DNA from: Pirellulales bacterium
Lineage (GTDB): Bacteria > Planctomycetota > Planctomycetia > Pirellulales > JAICIG01
Direction of reading: 5' to 3'
Assembly (NCBI GenBank): GCA_025924495.1
Contig: JAICIG010000237.1
Location: 1-12,024 of the forward strand
Length of the DNA: 12,024 nt
The notes under the pieces were generated by a model. That model did no database searches. It saw only the letters and a list, made by a program, of their open reading frames with translations, and was not told the DNA's origin. Shown here piece after piece: positions 5,813-12,024 of the stretch. Both the position numbers and the translations under genes were made by a program. Within the stretch, counting starts at the first letter, position 1, and every line of letters starts with the position of its first letter.

Positions 5813-7198
5813 TTGGCGACTTCCAGTCCAGCAACGAACCTCTCTGCCGAGACGAAGGGCGATTACGCTTTCGTCAGCCTCGGCTGCCCGAAGAACCTGG
5901 TCGACAGCGAGCGGATGCTCGGGTTGTTGCAGTTGGACGGTTACCGCCTGGTAGGCGATCCGGACGATGCCGATTTCGTCATCGTCAACACCTGCGGCTT
6001 TATCGAACGAGCACGAGACGAATCGTACGCCACGATCCGTGAGATGCTCGAGCTCAAGCGCCGCGGCGCCATCAAAGGCGTGATCGTTTCGGGCTGTCTG
6101 GCGGAGCGCGAAAAGGAAGCCTTGCTCGAAACCTGTCCGGAGATCGACCACCTGGTCGGCGTCTTCGGCCGCGAGCATGTGACCAAAGTCGCCGATCGGC
6201 TGCTGGGCGGATTGGTGGAACAGCGGACCGTGTTTCAGCCGGCGCCATCGCGCCCCTTGCCCGACACCGCAAGGATGCGGATCACGCCGCGGCATTTCGC
6301 CTTCCTGAAAATCTCTGAAGGCTGCGACCGGCTTTGCACTTTCTGCGCCATTCCCAAGATGCGCGGCAAGCATGCCACCAAACCAATCGAAGAAGTCGTG
6401 GCTGAAGCGCGCGAATTAGCCGCCGACGGCGTGCGCGAGTTGAATATCGTCGCGCAAGACACGACTTACTATGGCATCGACCTGTACGGCCAGCCGCGGC
6501 TGGCGGAGCTGCTCAAGGAACTCAATCAGATCGAGGAACTCGATTGGATCCGGGTGATGTACCTGTATCCGATGTACTTCACCGATGAATTAATCGACGT
6601 GCTCGCGAAGAGCAAGCGGATTGTTCCCTATCTCGATCTGCCGCTGCAGCACATTAACGATACGATGCTCAAGCGCATGCAGCGCCGCGTCACCCGCGCC
6701 GAAACGGAAACCCTGCTGGCGAAACTTCGCCAGGCAATTCCCAATCTGGTGCTGCGCACCACCTTCATCGTCGGCTTCCCCGGCGAAACCGAGGAACAAT
6801 TCAACGAGCTGATGGAGTTCGTCGAACAGCAGCGATTCGAGCGACTTGGAGTGTTCACTTATTCCTTCGAGCCCGATACCCCCGCGGCGCGGCTGCCGGA
6901 CCACTTGGACGAAACCGTGAAGGAGTCGCGTCGCGAACGGCTGATGGCGGTGCAGCAGGAAACGGCCTTCGCTTGGAATGATGCCCAGCTTGGGCGGCGG
7001 ATGGACGTCTTGATCGACCGTGCCGTGCCCGGCGAATCGCAGGCTTGGATCGGTCGCTCCTACGCCGACGCTCCCGACGTGGACGGCGTCGTCTACGTGA
7101 CCGGCAAGAAACTGGAGCCAGGGCAAATCGTGCCCTGCGAAATCGTGACCTCGCAGGGATATGATCTGGTCGGGGTCGCCGTGGGCAAGCCTCGCTAA
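5813..7198 (+). CDS. rimO: Ribosomal protein S12 methylthiotransferase RimO
   Basis: RimO is a radical-SAM enzyme that methylthiolates a conserved aspartate of ribosomal protein S12. The 461-residue product has the full architecture. The N-terminal UPF0004 domain has three cluster cysteines: [12 protein letters not shown] (Cys 25), NTCGFIE (Cys 61) and SGCLAERE (Cys 95). The radical-SAM core has CDRLCTFC (Cys 171, 175, 178), and a C-terminal TRAM domain covers about 395-461. [12 protein letters not shown] and the '[10 protein letters not shown]' context favour RimO over the tRNA enzyme MiaB. The start is TTG 5813, with GGAG at 5803-5806 six nt upstream; no ATG precedes the conserved SLGCPKN motif. 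pgsA follows 55 nt downstream. Confidence 0.97.
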   Translation: MATSSPATNLSAETKGDYAFVSLGCPKNLVDSERMLGLLQLDGYRLVGDPDDADFVIVNTCGFIERARDESYATIREMLELKRRGAIKGVIVSGCLAEREKEALLETCPEIDHLVGVFGREHVTKVADRLLGGLVEQRTVFQPAPSRPLPDTARMRITPRHFAFLKISEGCDRLCTFCAIPKMRGKHATKPIEEVVAEARELAADGVRELNIVAQDTTYYGIDLYGQPRLAELLKELNQIEELDWIRVMYLYPMYFTDELIDVLAKSKRIVPYLDLPLQHINDTMLKRMQRRVTRAETETLLAKLRQAIPNLVLRTTFIVGFPGETEEQFNELMEFVEQQRFERLGVFTYSFEPDTPAARLPDHLDETVKESRRERLMAVQQETAFAWNDAQLGRRMDVLIDRAVPGESQAWIGRSYADAPDVDGVVYVTGKKLEPGQIVPCEIVTSQGYDLVGVAVGKPR

Positions 7199-7215
7199 CC
7201 ACGCACTACTTGCGC

Positions 7216-7230
7216 CCGGCGCTTCGCCGG
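7216..7230 (+). other. GC-rich hairpin between rimO and pgsA
   Basis: CCGGCG, a 3-nt loop CTT, then CGCCGG form a compact 6-bp hairpin in the 55-nt gap. There is no T-run. It may stabilise or process the transcript rather than end it. Confidence 0.35.
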
Positions 7231-7253
7231 CGCTGCGATGAAAGCTAAACGAT

Positions 7254-7850
7254 ATGACGACCAGCACCAAGCCACAGCCCCGTGCCGCGGTCTTCAATTT
7301 GCCCAATCAACTGACCGTCTCGCGGTTGGTGCTCTCGTTGGTGCTGTTCGGCCTGATCACGTTCAAGCTCTACACGGCCGGGTTTTTCGTGTTCATCATC
7401 GCCGCCTCGACCGATTGGCTTGATGGCTACTTTGCCCGCAAGTACGGCATGGTGACGATGTTGGGGCGGATTCTCGACCCGTTCGTCGACAAGATCATCA
7501 TCTGCGGGACGTTCATTTGCCTGGTGGCTGATCCCGCTTCGGAGATCAAAGGTTGGATGGCAGTCATCGTCGTGGGCCGCGAATTGCTCATCACGGCGCT
7601 CCGCAGCTTTTTGGAGCAACAAGGCGCCGATTTTTCCGCCAGCATGTCGGGCAAGCTGAAGATGGTTTTGCAATGCGTGGCTGCAGGCTCGAGTTTGTTT
7701 TACCTCTCCGATATGGCGGCGCCTGCCGGCGGAAAATCGCCGGACTGGGTTTACTACGTCCTGGTGGTTTCTGTCTGGGGCGCGCTCCTCTTGACGGTCT
7801 ATTCGGGCATCGAATATGTCCGCCGCGCCATACTTTTGTGGCGCGATTAG
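7254..7850 (+). CDS. pgsA: CDP-diacylglycerol--glycerol-3-phosphate 3-phosphatidyltransferase
   Basis: PgsA is an integral membrane enzyme that transfers phosphatidyl from CDP-diacylglycerol to glycerol-3-phosphate, the committed step to phosphatidylglycerol and cardiolipin. The 198-residue product begins with LPNQLTVSRL (about 16-25), typical of the family. It carries the full CDP-alcohol phosphatidyltransferase signature D-x2-D-G-x2-A-R-x8-G-x3-D-x3-D, with Asp 54, 57, 75 and 79. Several membrane segments follow (about 82-92, 101-118 and 164-184). VVGRELLITALRSF (about 106-119) is also typical of PgsA. It lies after rimO, a neighbourhood seen in many bacteria, and its stop is 1 nt before the next start, implying one transcript. 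The ribosome binding site is weak. Confidence 0.94.
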   Translation: MTTSTKPQPRAAVFNLPNQLTVSRLVLSLVLFGLITFKLYTAGFFVFIIAASTDWLDGYFARKYGMVTMLGRILDPFVDKIIICGTFICLVADPASEIKGWMAVIVVGRELLITALRSFLEQQGADFSASMSGKLKMVLQCVAAGSSLFYLSDMAAPAGGKSPDWVYYVLVVSVWGALLLTVYSGIEYVRRAILLWRD

Positions 7851-7851
7851 C

Positions 7852-8898
7852 ATGGAGCTGCTCTTCCTGCTCGCCATCGCCGGCGTAATTGCGGCCAGCG
7901 CCAAGATTTGGCTGGTCATCGCAGCTCGCTGGCGGCAACGGCTCCCCTTGCTGCCGTACGAGCCCCGCCGGCCCGCGCCCTGGACGTTCATCGACTTGCT
8001 GGCGATCGCGGTCGCCTACATCGCCCTGAATTTTCTGTTCGTCGTGCTGTTCTTCGGCAAGTTGGGCGACGGCGACCTGGAACTGCTCAATGTTGCGGCG
8101 GCTCTCGTCGCCACCTCGCTGGCCAACCTGATCACTGCCGCCTTTGCGATCGTCTGGATTCGGCGTCGAACCGGCGCTTCCTGGAGCGATCTCGGGCTCC
8201 GCTTCGACAGGGCTAAAGCCGATCTGCAGCTCGGCCTGACGACGTTCGCCGCGGCCAGCGTTCCCGTCTACCTGTTGCAGGCGTTGCTCTCGCGATTTGT
8301 CACCGAGCAACACCCGATCATCGACCTGTTGCAGCGTCACCAGCAGCCGTGGGTGCTTGCCCTGTGCACCATCTCGGCGGTTGTCGTAGCGCCGGCGACC
8401 GAGGAATTCTTTTTCCGCGTGCTGCTCCAAGGCTGGTTCGAATCGTTAGGCTCGTCCGCGACTCCGTCAGCGGCGAGTGCGGACGCAGATTCGGCGACTC
8501 CGCCGCCTGCTCCGGCGGTTGACGTCCCCCAGGCCGAGCCCGTCGGTTCCGGTCTGATCGATCCGCAGAATCCCTATTCGCCCTCGGTATCTACGGCAAC
8601 GCCTGTCGACGACTCGCCGCACGACGTGGTGCGGGCGGAGTTCGTCGACCAGGCCGCGGCAACGCCGATCGCAAACAAATCATGGTCTCGACTGGCGATT
8701 GTTTTCAGCTCGTTGGTCTTCTCGCTCATGCACCTGGGACACGGCGCCGATCCGATCCCGCTATTCTTCCTGGCTTTGGCGCTAGGATACCTTTACCAGC
8801 GCACTGGTCGCATCCTGCCATCGATCATCGTCCATTTTTGCCTCAATGCCACGAGCTTGATCGCGTTGTGGTTTAGCTTGTCGTTCGGCGTCGAATAA
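7852..8898 (+). CDS. CPBP family intramembrane metalloprotease with a long polar insert
   Basis: The 348-residue product has several membrane segments (about 2-24, 46-69, 81-103, 130-146, 168-182, 281-297, 302-315 and 324-342). It has the three CPBP (Abi/CAAX protease-like, PF02517) motifs: EEFFFR (184-189), FSLMH (His 294) and HFCLN (His 328, Asn 332). These residues bind the metal and form the active site in the family, so it is probably an active membrane protease; the substrate is unknown. A polar, Ala/Pro/Ser-rich insert of about 78 residues (201-278) separates motifs 1 and 2 and contains NPYSPS (240-245). Typical members have a short loop there. ATG 7852 is preferred; ATG 7816 would overlap pgsA by 35 nt and add 12 residues before the first membrane helix. 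Confidence 0.87.
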   Translation: MELLFLLAIAGVIAASAKIWLVIAARWRQRLPLLPYEPRRPAPWTFIDLLAIAVAYIALNFLFVVLFFGKLGDGDLELLNVAAALVATSLANLITAAFAIVWIRRRTGASWSDLGLRFDRAKADLQLGLTTFAAASVPVYLLQALLSRFVTEQHPIIDLLQRHQQPWVLALCTISAVVVAPATEEFFFRVLLQGWFESLGSSATPSAASADADSATPPPAPAVDVPQAEPVGSGLIDPQNPYSPSVSTATPVDDSPHDVVRAEFVDQAAATPIANKSWSRLAIVFSSLVFSLMHLGHGADPIPLFFLALALGYLYQRTGRILPSIIVHFCLNATSLIALWFSLSFGVE

Positions 8899-8933
8899 AC
8901 GCCTCGCAAAGACGCTGAATCGGGCTCGCGAAT

Positions 8934-8942
8934 TGATAAAAT
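8934..8942 (+). promoter_or_regulatory. Candidate extended -10 promoter for the alpha/beta hydrolase
   Basis: TGATAAAAT, a TGn extended -10 followed by TAAAAT, lies 43 nt before ATG 8985 in an AT-rich patch of an otherwise GC-rich gap (8899-8984). No good -35 is seen 17 nt upstream, as is common with extended -10 promoters. Confidence 0.4.
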
Positions 8943-8984
8943 ATGCGGCGCGGCTGACATCCTCCTGTTCCAAGATTCAACTTC

Positions 8985-9914
8985 ATGCCACTCGATCCTG
9001 AAGCGAAAATGTTGCTGCTGGCAGCAGCGAGACTGCCTCAGAAACCTATCGAACAACAAACGCCCAGCGAGGCGCGCGAAGACATGCTGCGTCAGACGGC
9101 AGCACTGGGACCAAAAACGCCGGTAGCGGGCGTGCAAGACGCTTCGGCGGCGGGGCCTCACGGGAACATTCCGCTTCGCATTTACACGCCGGGCGGTCGC
9201 GAGACCTATGCTTGCCTCGTCTTCTTTCATGGCGGCGGGTTTGTGATCGGCAGCATCGAAACGCACGATGCGCTCTGCAGAGCGATGGCGTCGGCCGCCG
9301 GAGTCGTGGTCATCTCGGTCGATTATCGACTGGCCCCGGAGCACAAATTCCCGGTCGCCGCCGATGACGCTTACGCGGCAACCTGCTGGATCGTTGAGAA
9401 TGCCGAACGCTTCAACATCGATCCTGGGCGCATCGCCGTCGGCGGAGACAGCGCTGGCGGCAACCTGGCAACCGTCGCCGCAATGATGGCGCGCGATCGG
9501 GGCGGACCGCGACTGGCGTTTCAGCTCTTGTTATATCCGGTGACCGACGCCGATCTCGAACGAGCTTCGTACCGCGAATACGCTCAAGGCTATCTGCTTA
9601 CGCGCAGCGCCATGGCCTGGTTCTGGAATCATTATTTATCGAATCCGGATGAGCGACAGCATCCGTATGCGGCGCCGCTGCAAGCCGACGATCTTTCGGG
9701 CTTGCCGCCGGCGCTCGTGATCACGGCCGAGTGCGACCCGCTGTGCGATGAAGGCGAGGCCTATGCTCGACGCCTCACAGAAGCGGGCGTACCGGTCACG
9801 CTTACCCGCTACCCCGGCATGCTGCACGGCTTTATCCGGCGAGCCAACCTGCTCACTCAGGGCAGAAACGCGCTCGCGCAAATCGCCTTGGCGCTGCGTG
9901 CAAGTCTTTCGTAA
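8985..9914 (+). CDS. Alpha/beta hydrolase, hormone-sensitive-lipase (family IV) esterase type
   Basis: The 309-residue product has the HSL-family order: oxyanion motif HGGGF (82-86), VDYRLAPEHKFPVA (about 112-125), nucleophile motif GDSAGGN (Ser 156), acid CDPLCDEG (Asp 251) and PGMLHGF (His 281). The triad is complete, so it should be an active serine esterase acting on short acyl esters; the physiological substrate is unknown. The first 50 residues form the variable N-terminal cap. No signal peptide is present, so it is probably cytoplasmic. ATG 8985 is the first in-frame Met and lacks a clear ribosome binding site. It follows the CPBP gene by 86 nt and may have its own promoter. Confidence 0.93.
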   Translation: MPLDPEAKMLLLAAARLPQKPIEQQTPSEAREDMLRQTAALGPKTPVAGVQDASAAGPHGNIPLRIYTPGGRETYACLVFFHGGGFVIGSIETHDALCRAMASAAGVVVISVDYRLAPEHKFPVAADDAYAATCWIVENAERFNIDPGRIAVGGDSAGGNLATVAAMMARDRGGPRLAFQLLLYPVTDADLERASYREYAQGYLLTRSAMAWFWNHYLSNPDERQHPYAAPLQADDLSGLPPALVITAECDPLCDEGEAYARRLTEAGVPVTLTRYPGMLHGFIRRANLLTQGRNALAQIALALRASLS

Positions 9915-10208
9915 TCCCTTGATTTAGGCAGCTCGCCGGCGAGGCGGAACGGGGGCAAAAAAAGAGCATTTCGAAGTTCGCCGGTATTTCTCGTGGTATT
10001 TTAAGCCCTGTTACGCAGCGGGCCGCCTGCGCCGCGGGCTGGCCTGATCCGACCATCGCCGTGCAAGAGATGTAACCGGGCCCTGGCCCGAGTGGTCGCC
10101 CATCGGACTTTTCTGCGGCTTGCAGAGCCACTTGGTCGTTGGCAAAATGTGCCGTGACAGGCACGCCCGAAAAGCCTGCTCGTGAATGTCATGCTCAGGA
10201 AGGTCACG
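9915..10208 (+). promoter_or_regulatory. Intergenic region / leader of the Dabb gene with several small inverted repeats
   Basis: I see no gene in these 294 nt. They contain a 12-bp palindrome CTCGCCGGCGAG (9932-9943), a 6-bp inverted repeat CGGGCC-CT-GGCCCG (10077-10090), and hairpins TCTGC/GCAGA (10112-10126) and GTGCC/GGCAC (10149-10164). None has a T-run. AT-rich stretches near 9985-10010 could hold a promoter, but no pair of boxes is convincing. A GTG at 10182 is in frame with the downstream gene but is not the preferred start. Confidence 0.35.
10197..10203 (+). promoter_or_regulatory. Ribosome binding site of the Dabb gene
   Basis: AGGAAGG lies 5 nt before ATG 10209. It selects that ATG over in-frame GTG 10182 and ATG 10191, and yields a normal signal peptide. 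Confidence 0.7.
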
Positions 10209-10649
10209 ATGAAAACCGCAAACATCAAAGCCCTATCGGCAGGCGTGGCCGCCGCGCTCGCGTGCCTTGCGTTGTACCAATTCTCCATGACTCAACCCGC
10301 TTCGGTTCGCGCCGAAGAGGCGAAAGGAAAATCCATGCTGCTTGTCCACAATGTTTATTTCTCGCTTAAGGAATCTACGGCGGCCAACCGTCAGAAACTG
10401 GCAGACGCCTGCCATAAGTATCTTTCGGATCATCCCGGCACGGTGTTTTATGCGGCCGGCACGCCCTCGGATCTGAACCGCCCCGTGAATGACCGCGATT
10501 TCGACGTGGCGCTGCATGTGATCTTCAAAGACCGCGCCTCGCACGACGCCTACCAGACGGCGCCCAACCACCTGAAATTCATCGAAGAGAACAAGGCCGA
10601 CTGGGCCAAAGTCCGCGTGTTCGATTCCGACGCAACCAGCGGCAAGTAG
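10209..10649 (+). CDS. Exported Dabb (stress-responsive alpha/beta-barrel) domain protein
   Basis: The 146-residue product begins with a signal peptide: basic MKTANIK, a hydrophobic core about 8-25 and a likely cleavage after VRA (about 35). The mature part is a single Dabb domain (PF07876 type): LLVHNVYFSLKES (about 44-56), HPGTVFYAAGTP (about 75-86), RPVNDRDFDVALHVIFKD (about 91-108) and AYQTAPNHLKFIEENK (about 114-129). Dabb proteins form dimeric ferredoxin-like barrels; some are cyclases or stress proteins, and the function of exported forms is unknown. The gene stands alone between a hydrolase and a convergent phosphatase. The start is fixed by AGGAAGG. Confidence 0.85.
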   Translation: MKTANIKALSAGVAAALACLALYQFSMTQPASVRAEEAKGKSMLLVHNVYFSLKESTAANRQKLADACHKYLSDHPGTVFYAAGTPSDLNRPVNDRDFDVALHVIFKDRASHDAYQTAPNHLKFIEENKADWAKVRVFDSDATSGK

Positions 10650-10688
10650 TCCACGGCGACATCGATTGAGCTGCTGTCCAACCAGAAT

Positions 10689-10716
10689 CCGCCGCAAAGA
10701 AACAAGCTTGCGGCGG
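10689..10716. terminator. Bidirectional terminator hairpin between the Dabb gene and the phosphatase
   Basis: CCGCCGCAA (10689-10697) pairs perfectly with TTGCGGCGG (10708-10716) around a 10-nt loop. It lies 39 nt after the Dabb stop and 7 nt after the convergent phosphatase stop. The tail on the plus strand is CAGCTCTTTA, only modestly T-rich, so it is a plausible but not ideal intrinsic terminator. Confidence 0.6.
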
Positions 10717-10723
10717 CAGCTCT

Positions 10724-11383
10724 TTACTGCCGCAGCTCGCCCTGCTGGTTGGCCTGCCAGGTGCGGCCGCTTTCCACGTCGAGTGCGGTGAGCCAGCCGT
10801 CGCGATAACAACCGGTGTCGATACACTTCAAATAGCCGACGTCGTAAATACTAGCGTCCGCCTGACACGTGTGACCGACGATCGCTGTTTTGCCTGAGCA
10901 ATGAGGCCCCGGCGTGAAGTCGCGCAGCGATCGCCAGAGCAGAGTTTCGCGGTCTTGCTCTGCCAGCGCCACGTCGGGCAGATAATTGGCGTGCACGAAG
11001 AAGCGTTCGTCCTGCTCGTAGTACAGCAGGCATCTCTCCAGGAATTCAAAATGGCTTGCTGGAATCTCGTCGAAGCTCGTCGCCGCCTGATAGGAGAGAA
11101 GCGTGGCCAGTCCGCCGCATGCCAGCCACAGGCGAACGTTGGCATTTCCGCTGCGCGAACCAAGCAGCATTTCTTCATGGTTACCGGCAAGCGGCACGAG
11201 GCGGCAACGGGTTTCTAGCGCGATGAGTTGCTCGATCACGCCGCGAGAATCGGGCCCTCGATCGATATAATCGCCCAGCGTAATGAGCGTATCGTCGGGC
11301 TGCGGATCGATCGCTTCGAGCAACCGGGAGAGAGCGAGCGAACAACCGTGAATATCGCCGATGGCGATCGTGCGAGCTGGCAT
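10724..11383 (-). CDS. PPP-family metallophosphatase (serine/threonine or Ap4A-hydrolase-like)
   Basis: The 219-residue product has all signature blocks of the PPP metallophosphoesterase fold: GDIHG (9-13), GDYIDRG (37-43), GNHEE (67-71), a metal-ligand His in FFVHAN (131) and GHT (170-172). It resembles bacterial PrpA/PrpB-type Ser/Thr phosphatases and the related ApaH diadenosine tetraphosphatases; sequence alone does not decide the substrate. It has no signal peptide and is probably cytoplasmic. ATG 11383 is chosen because GDIHG normally lies within about 10 residues of the start. TTG 11437 would add 18 residues of no recognisable conservation. Neither start has a clear ribosome binding site. 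Confidence 0.9.
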   Translation of the reverse strand: MPARTIAIGDIHGCSLALSRLLEAIDPQPDDTLITLGDYIDRGPDSRGVIEQLIALETRCRLVPLAGNHEEMLLGSRSGNANVRLWLACGGLATLLSYQAATSFDEIPASHFEFLERCLLYYEQDERFFVHANYLPDVALAEQDRETLLWRSLRDFTPGPHCSGKTAIVGHTCQADASIYDVGYLKCIDTGCYRDGWLTALDVESGRTWQANQQGELRQ

Positions 11384-11440
11384 CAAAACAATCGAAGCAA
11401 CGTGGGATCCGGCGACTGACGCCCGAAGCGCCCTCAAGGT

Positions 11441-11480
11441 TTGGTGCGCCGCAACGATTGCGCAAGCATGCGGCGACCAA
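11441..11480. other. Long hairpin with inner tetraloop stem upstream of the phosphatase
   Basis: TTGGT and CGCCGC (11441-11452, with one bulged G at 11446) pair with GCGGCG and ACCAA (11470-11480), an 11-bp stem. Its 17-nt loop can form a second stem, TGC/GCA, closed around GCAA on the plus strand. It is 58 nt upstream of ATG 11383 in the 221-nt gap 11384-11604. It could be a leader structure for the phosphatase or a second transcription barrier after the LTxxQ gene. Confidence 0.45.
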
Positions 11481-11549
11481 GCATTTCGCTATGGTAGTTG
11501 CAGCGGGAATCGACCGCAAATGCAAACGGCGCCGCGCGAAATGATCGAC

Positions 11550-11576
11550 AGCGCGGATGGCCGTTCCATCCGCGCT
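11550..11576 (-). terminator. Terminator-like hairpin after the LTxxQ-repeat gene
   Basis: AGCGCGGATGG (11550-11560) pairs perfectly with CCATCCGCGCT (11566-11576) around a 5-nt loop. It lies 28 nt beyond the minus-strand stop at 11605. The 11-bp GC-rich stem is strong, but only scattered Ts follow on the minus strand. Confidence 0.55.
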
Positions 11577-11604
11577 CTGCCAGGATGATCGTCGCTGGAA
11601 CGCC

Positions 11605-12024
11605 TTACTGCCCCGGACGTCGTCCGCCGCCGAAACCGAACGCGGCGCCAGGGGGCAGATCGATCTTCTCGCCTTGCATCTTGGCGAATTGCGTGCGCTG
11701 TTCGTCAGTCAACACGGCCAGGGCTTTGTCGTTCGTCTCTTTACGCAATTCGGCCCGTTTCTCCTGTGGCGCCTCGCGGCCCAATTCCTGCATCTTGGCA
11801 AACATCTCCTGACGTACTCCCATCAGCTTTTCTTTTTGCTCGTCCGTCAGTTTCAGTTCGCTGGCGACGCGTTCATCCGCCAGGGCATTAGCGCCAAGCG
11901 CCTGCAGACCAATCTGGTCCAGGCGTTCCAACTGCTCCTTGCTCAGAATCTTGCCAGCCTCTTCTCCAGAGGTCTTGGCCCTTTCCTGAAGCTCGGCAAA
12001 CTTCTTCTGCCGCTCTTCGTCGGA
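11605..12024 (-). CDS. Spy-like LTxxQ-repeat protein, C-terminal part (5' truncated by the window edge)
   Basis: The minus-strand frame is open from the right edge and gives 139 residues ending at the stop at 11605. The start lies outside the window; the internal TTG at 11931 is not a real start, since coding continues upstream in phase. The product is helical, charged and rich in Lys, Glu and Gln. It has three LTxxQ-type motifs spaced 32-46 residues apart: LSKEQ (27-31), LTDEQ (59-63) and LTDEQ (105-109). It ends in a Gly/Pro-rich tail, FGFGGGRRPGQ. LTxxQ motifs mark the Spy/CpxP family of periplasmic chaperone-like proteins, and many planctomycete secreted proteins carry similar repeats. 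Whether this one is exported cannot be seen. Confidence 0.7.
   Translation of the reverse strand, partial: SDEERQKKFAELQERAKTSGEEAGKILSKEQLERLDQIGLQALGANALADERVASELKLTDEQKEKLMGVRQEMFAKMQELGREAPQEKRAELRKETNDKALAVLTDEQRTQFAKMQGEKIDLPPGAAFGFGGGRRPGQ

Noticed and set aside
7591..8430. Minus-strand open frame opposite pgsA and the CPBP gene
   Set aside because: The plus-strand frames carry complete catalytic signatures. The antisense product is charged, low-complexity and without motifs.
9957..9963. A-run as the tail of a minus-strand terminator
   Set aside because: On the minus strand the T-run would come before, not after, the nearby CTCGCCGGCGAG palindrome, so the order is wrong. No minus-strand gene ends there.

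Overview
The window is an ordinary-looking, GC-rich chromosomal segment, most likely from a planctomycete of the Pirellula type. This is an inference from gene content. The cell-wall cluster murC-murB-ddl-ftsQ stops after ftsQ with no ftsA or ftsZ. Two unrelated membrane proteins carry an 'NPY' motif of the kind I recall from planctomycete proteins. There is also an exported Dabb-domain protein and a secreted protein with LTxxQ-type repeats. No mobile element, CRISPR array, tRNA or rRNA was seen.

Layout. (1) 1-3001, plus strand: the 3' end of murC, then murB, ddl and ftsQ. murC/murB overlap by 44 nt and ddl/ftsQ by 4 nt. The murB-ddl spacer instead holds a heptamer tandem repeat arranged as a large inverted repeat (1000-1101). 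(2) 3022-5669, minus strand: a TVP38/TMEM64 (SNARE-associated/DedA-like) membrane protein, a small DUF5362-like membrane protein and a secreted CBM9-like protein. The 239-nt gap between the first two is full of inverted repeats, including a possible three-way-junction element. (3) 5813-8898, plus strand: rimO, pgsA and a CPBP-family membrane protease, probably one transcript, followed by an alpha/beta hydrolase (8985-9914) with its own candidate extended -10. (4) 10209-10649: the exported Dabb protein, after a 294-nt leader with small hairpins. It ends in a 9-bp terminator-like hairpin shared with the convergent gene. (5) 10724-12024, minus strand: a PPP-type metallophosphatase and, running off the right edge, a Spy-like LTxxQ protein. 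A strong hairpin follows that protein, and another lies upstream of the phosphatase.

How the genes work together. MurC, MurB and Ddl supply UDP-MurNAc-peptide precursors and D-Ala-D-Ala, and FtsQ is a divisome scaffold, so the left end is a peptidoglycan and division block. RimO modifies ribosomal protein S12 and PgsA makes phosphatidylglycerophosphate; their pairing is a known conserved neighbourhood rather than a pathway. The remaining genes look like independent envelope or housekeeping functions. I found no convincing new multi-gene system. The items most worth checking are non-coding: the murB-ddl heptamer repeats and the structured 4766-4864 region.
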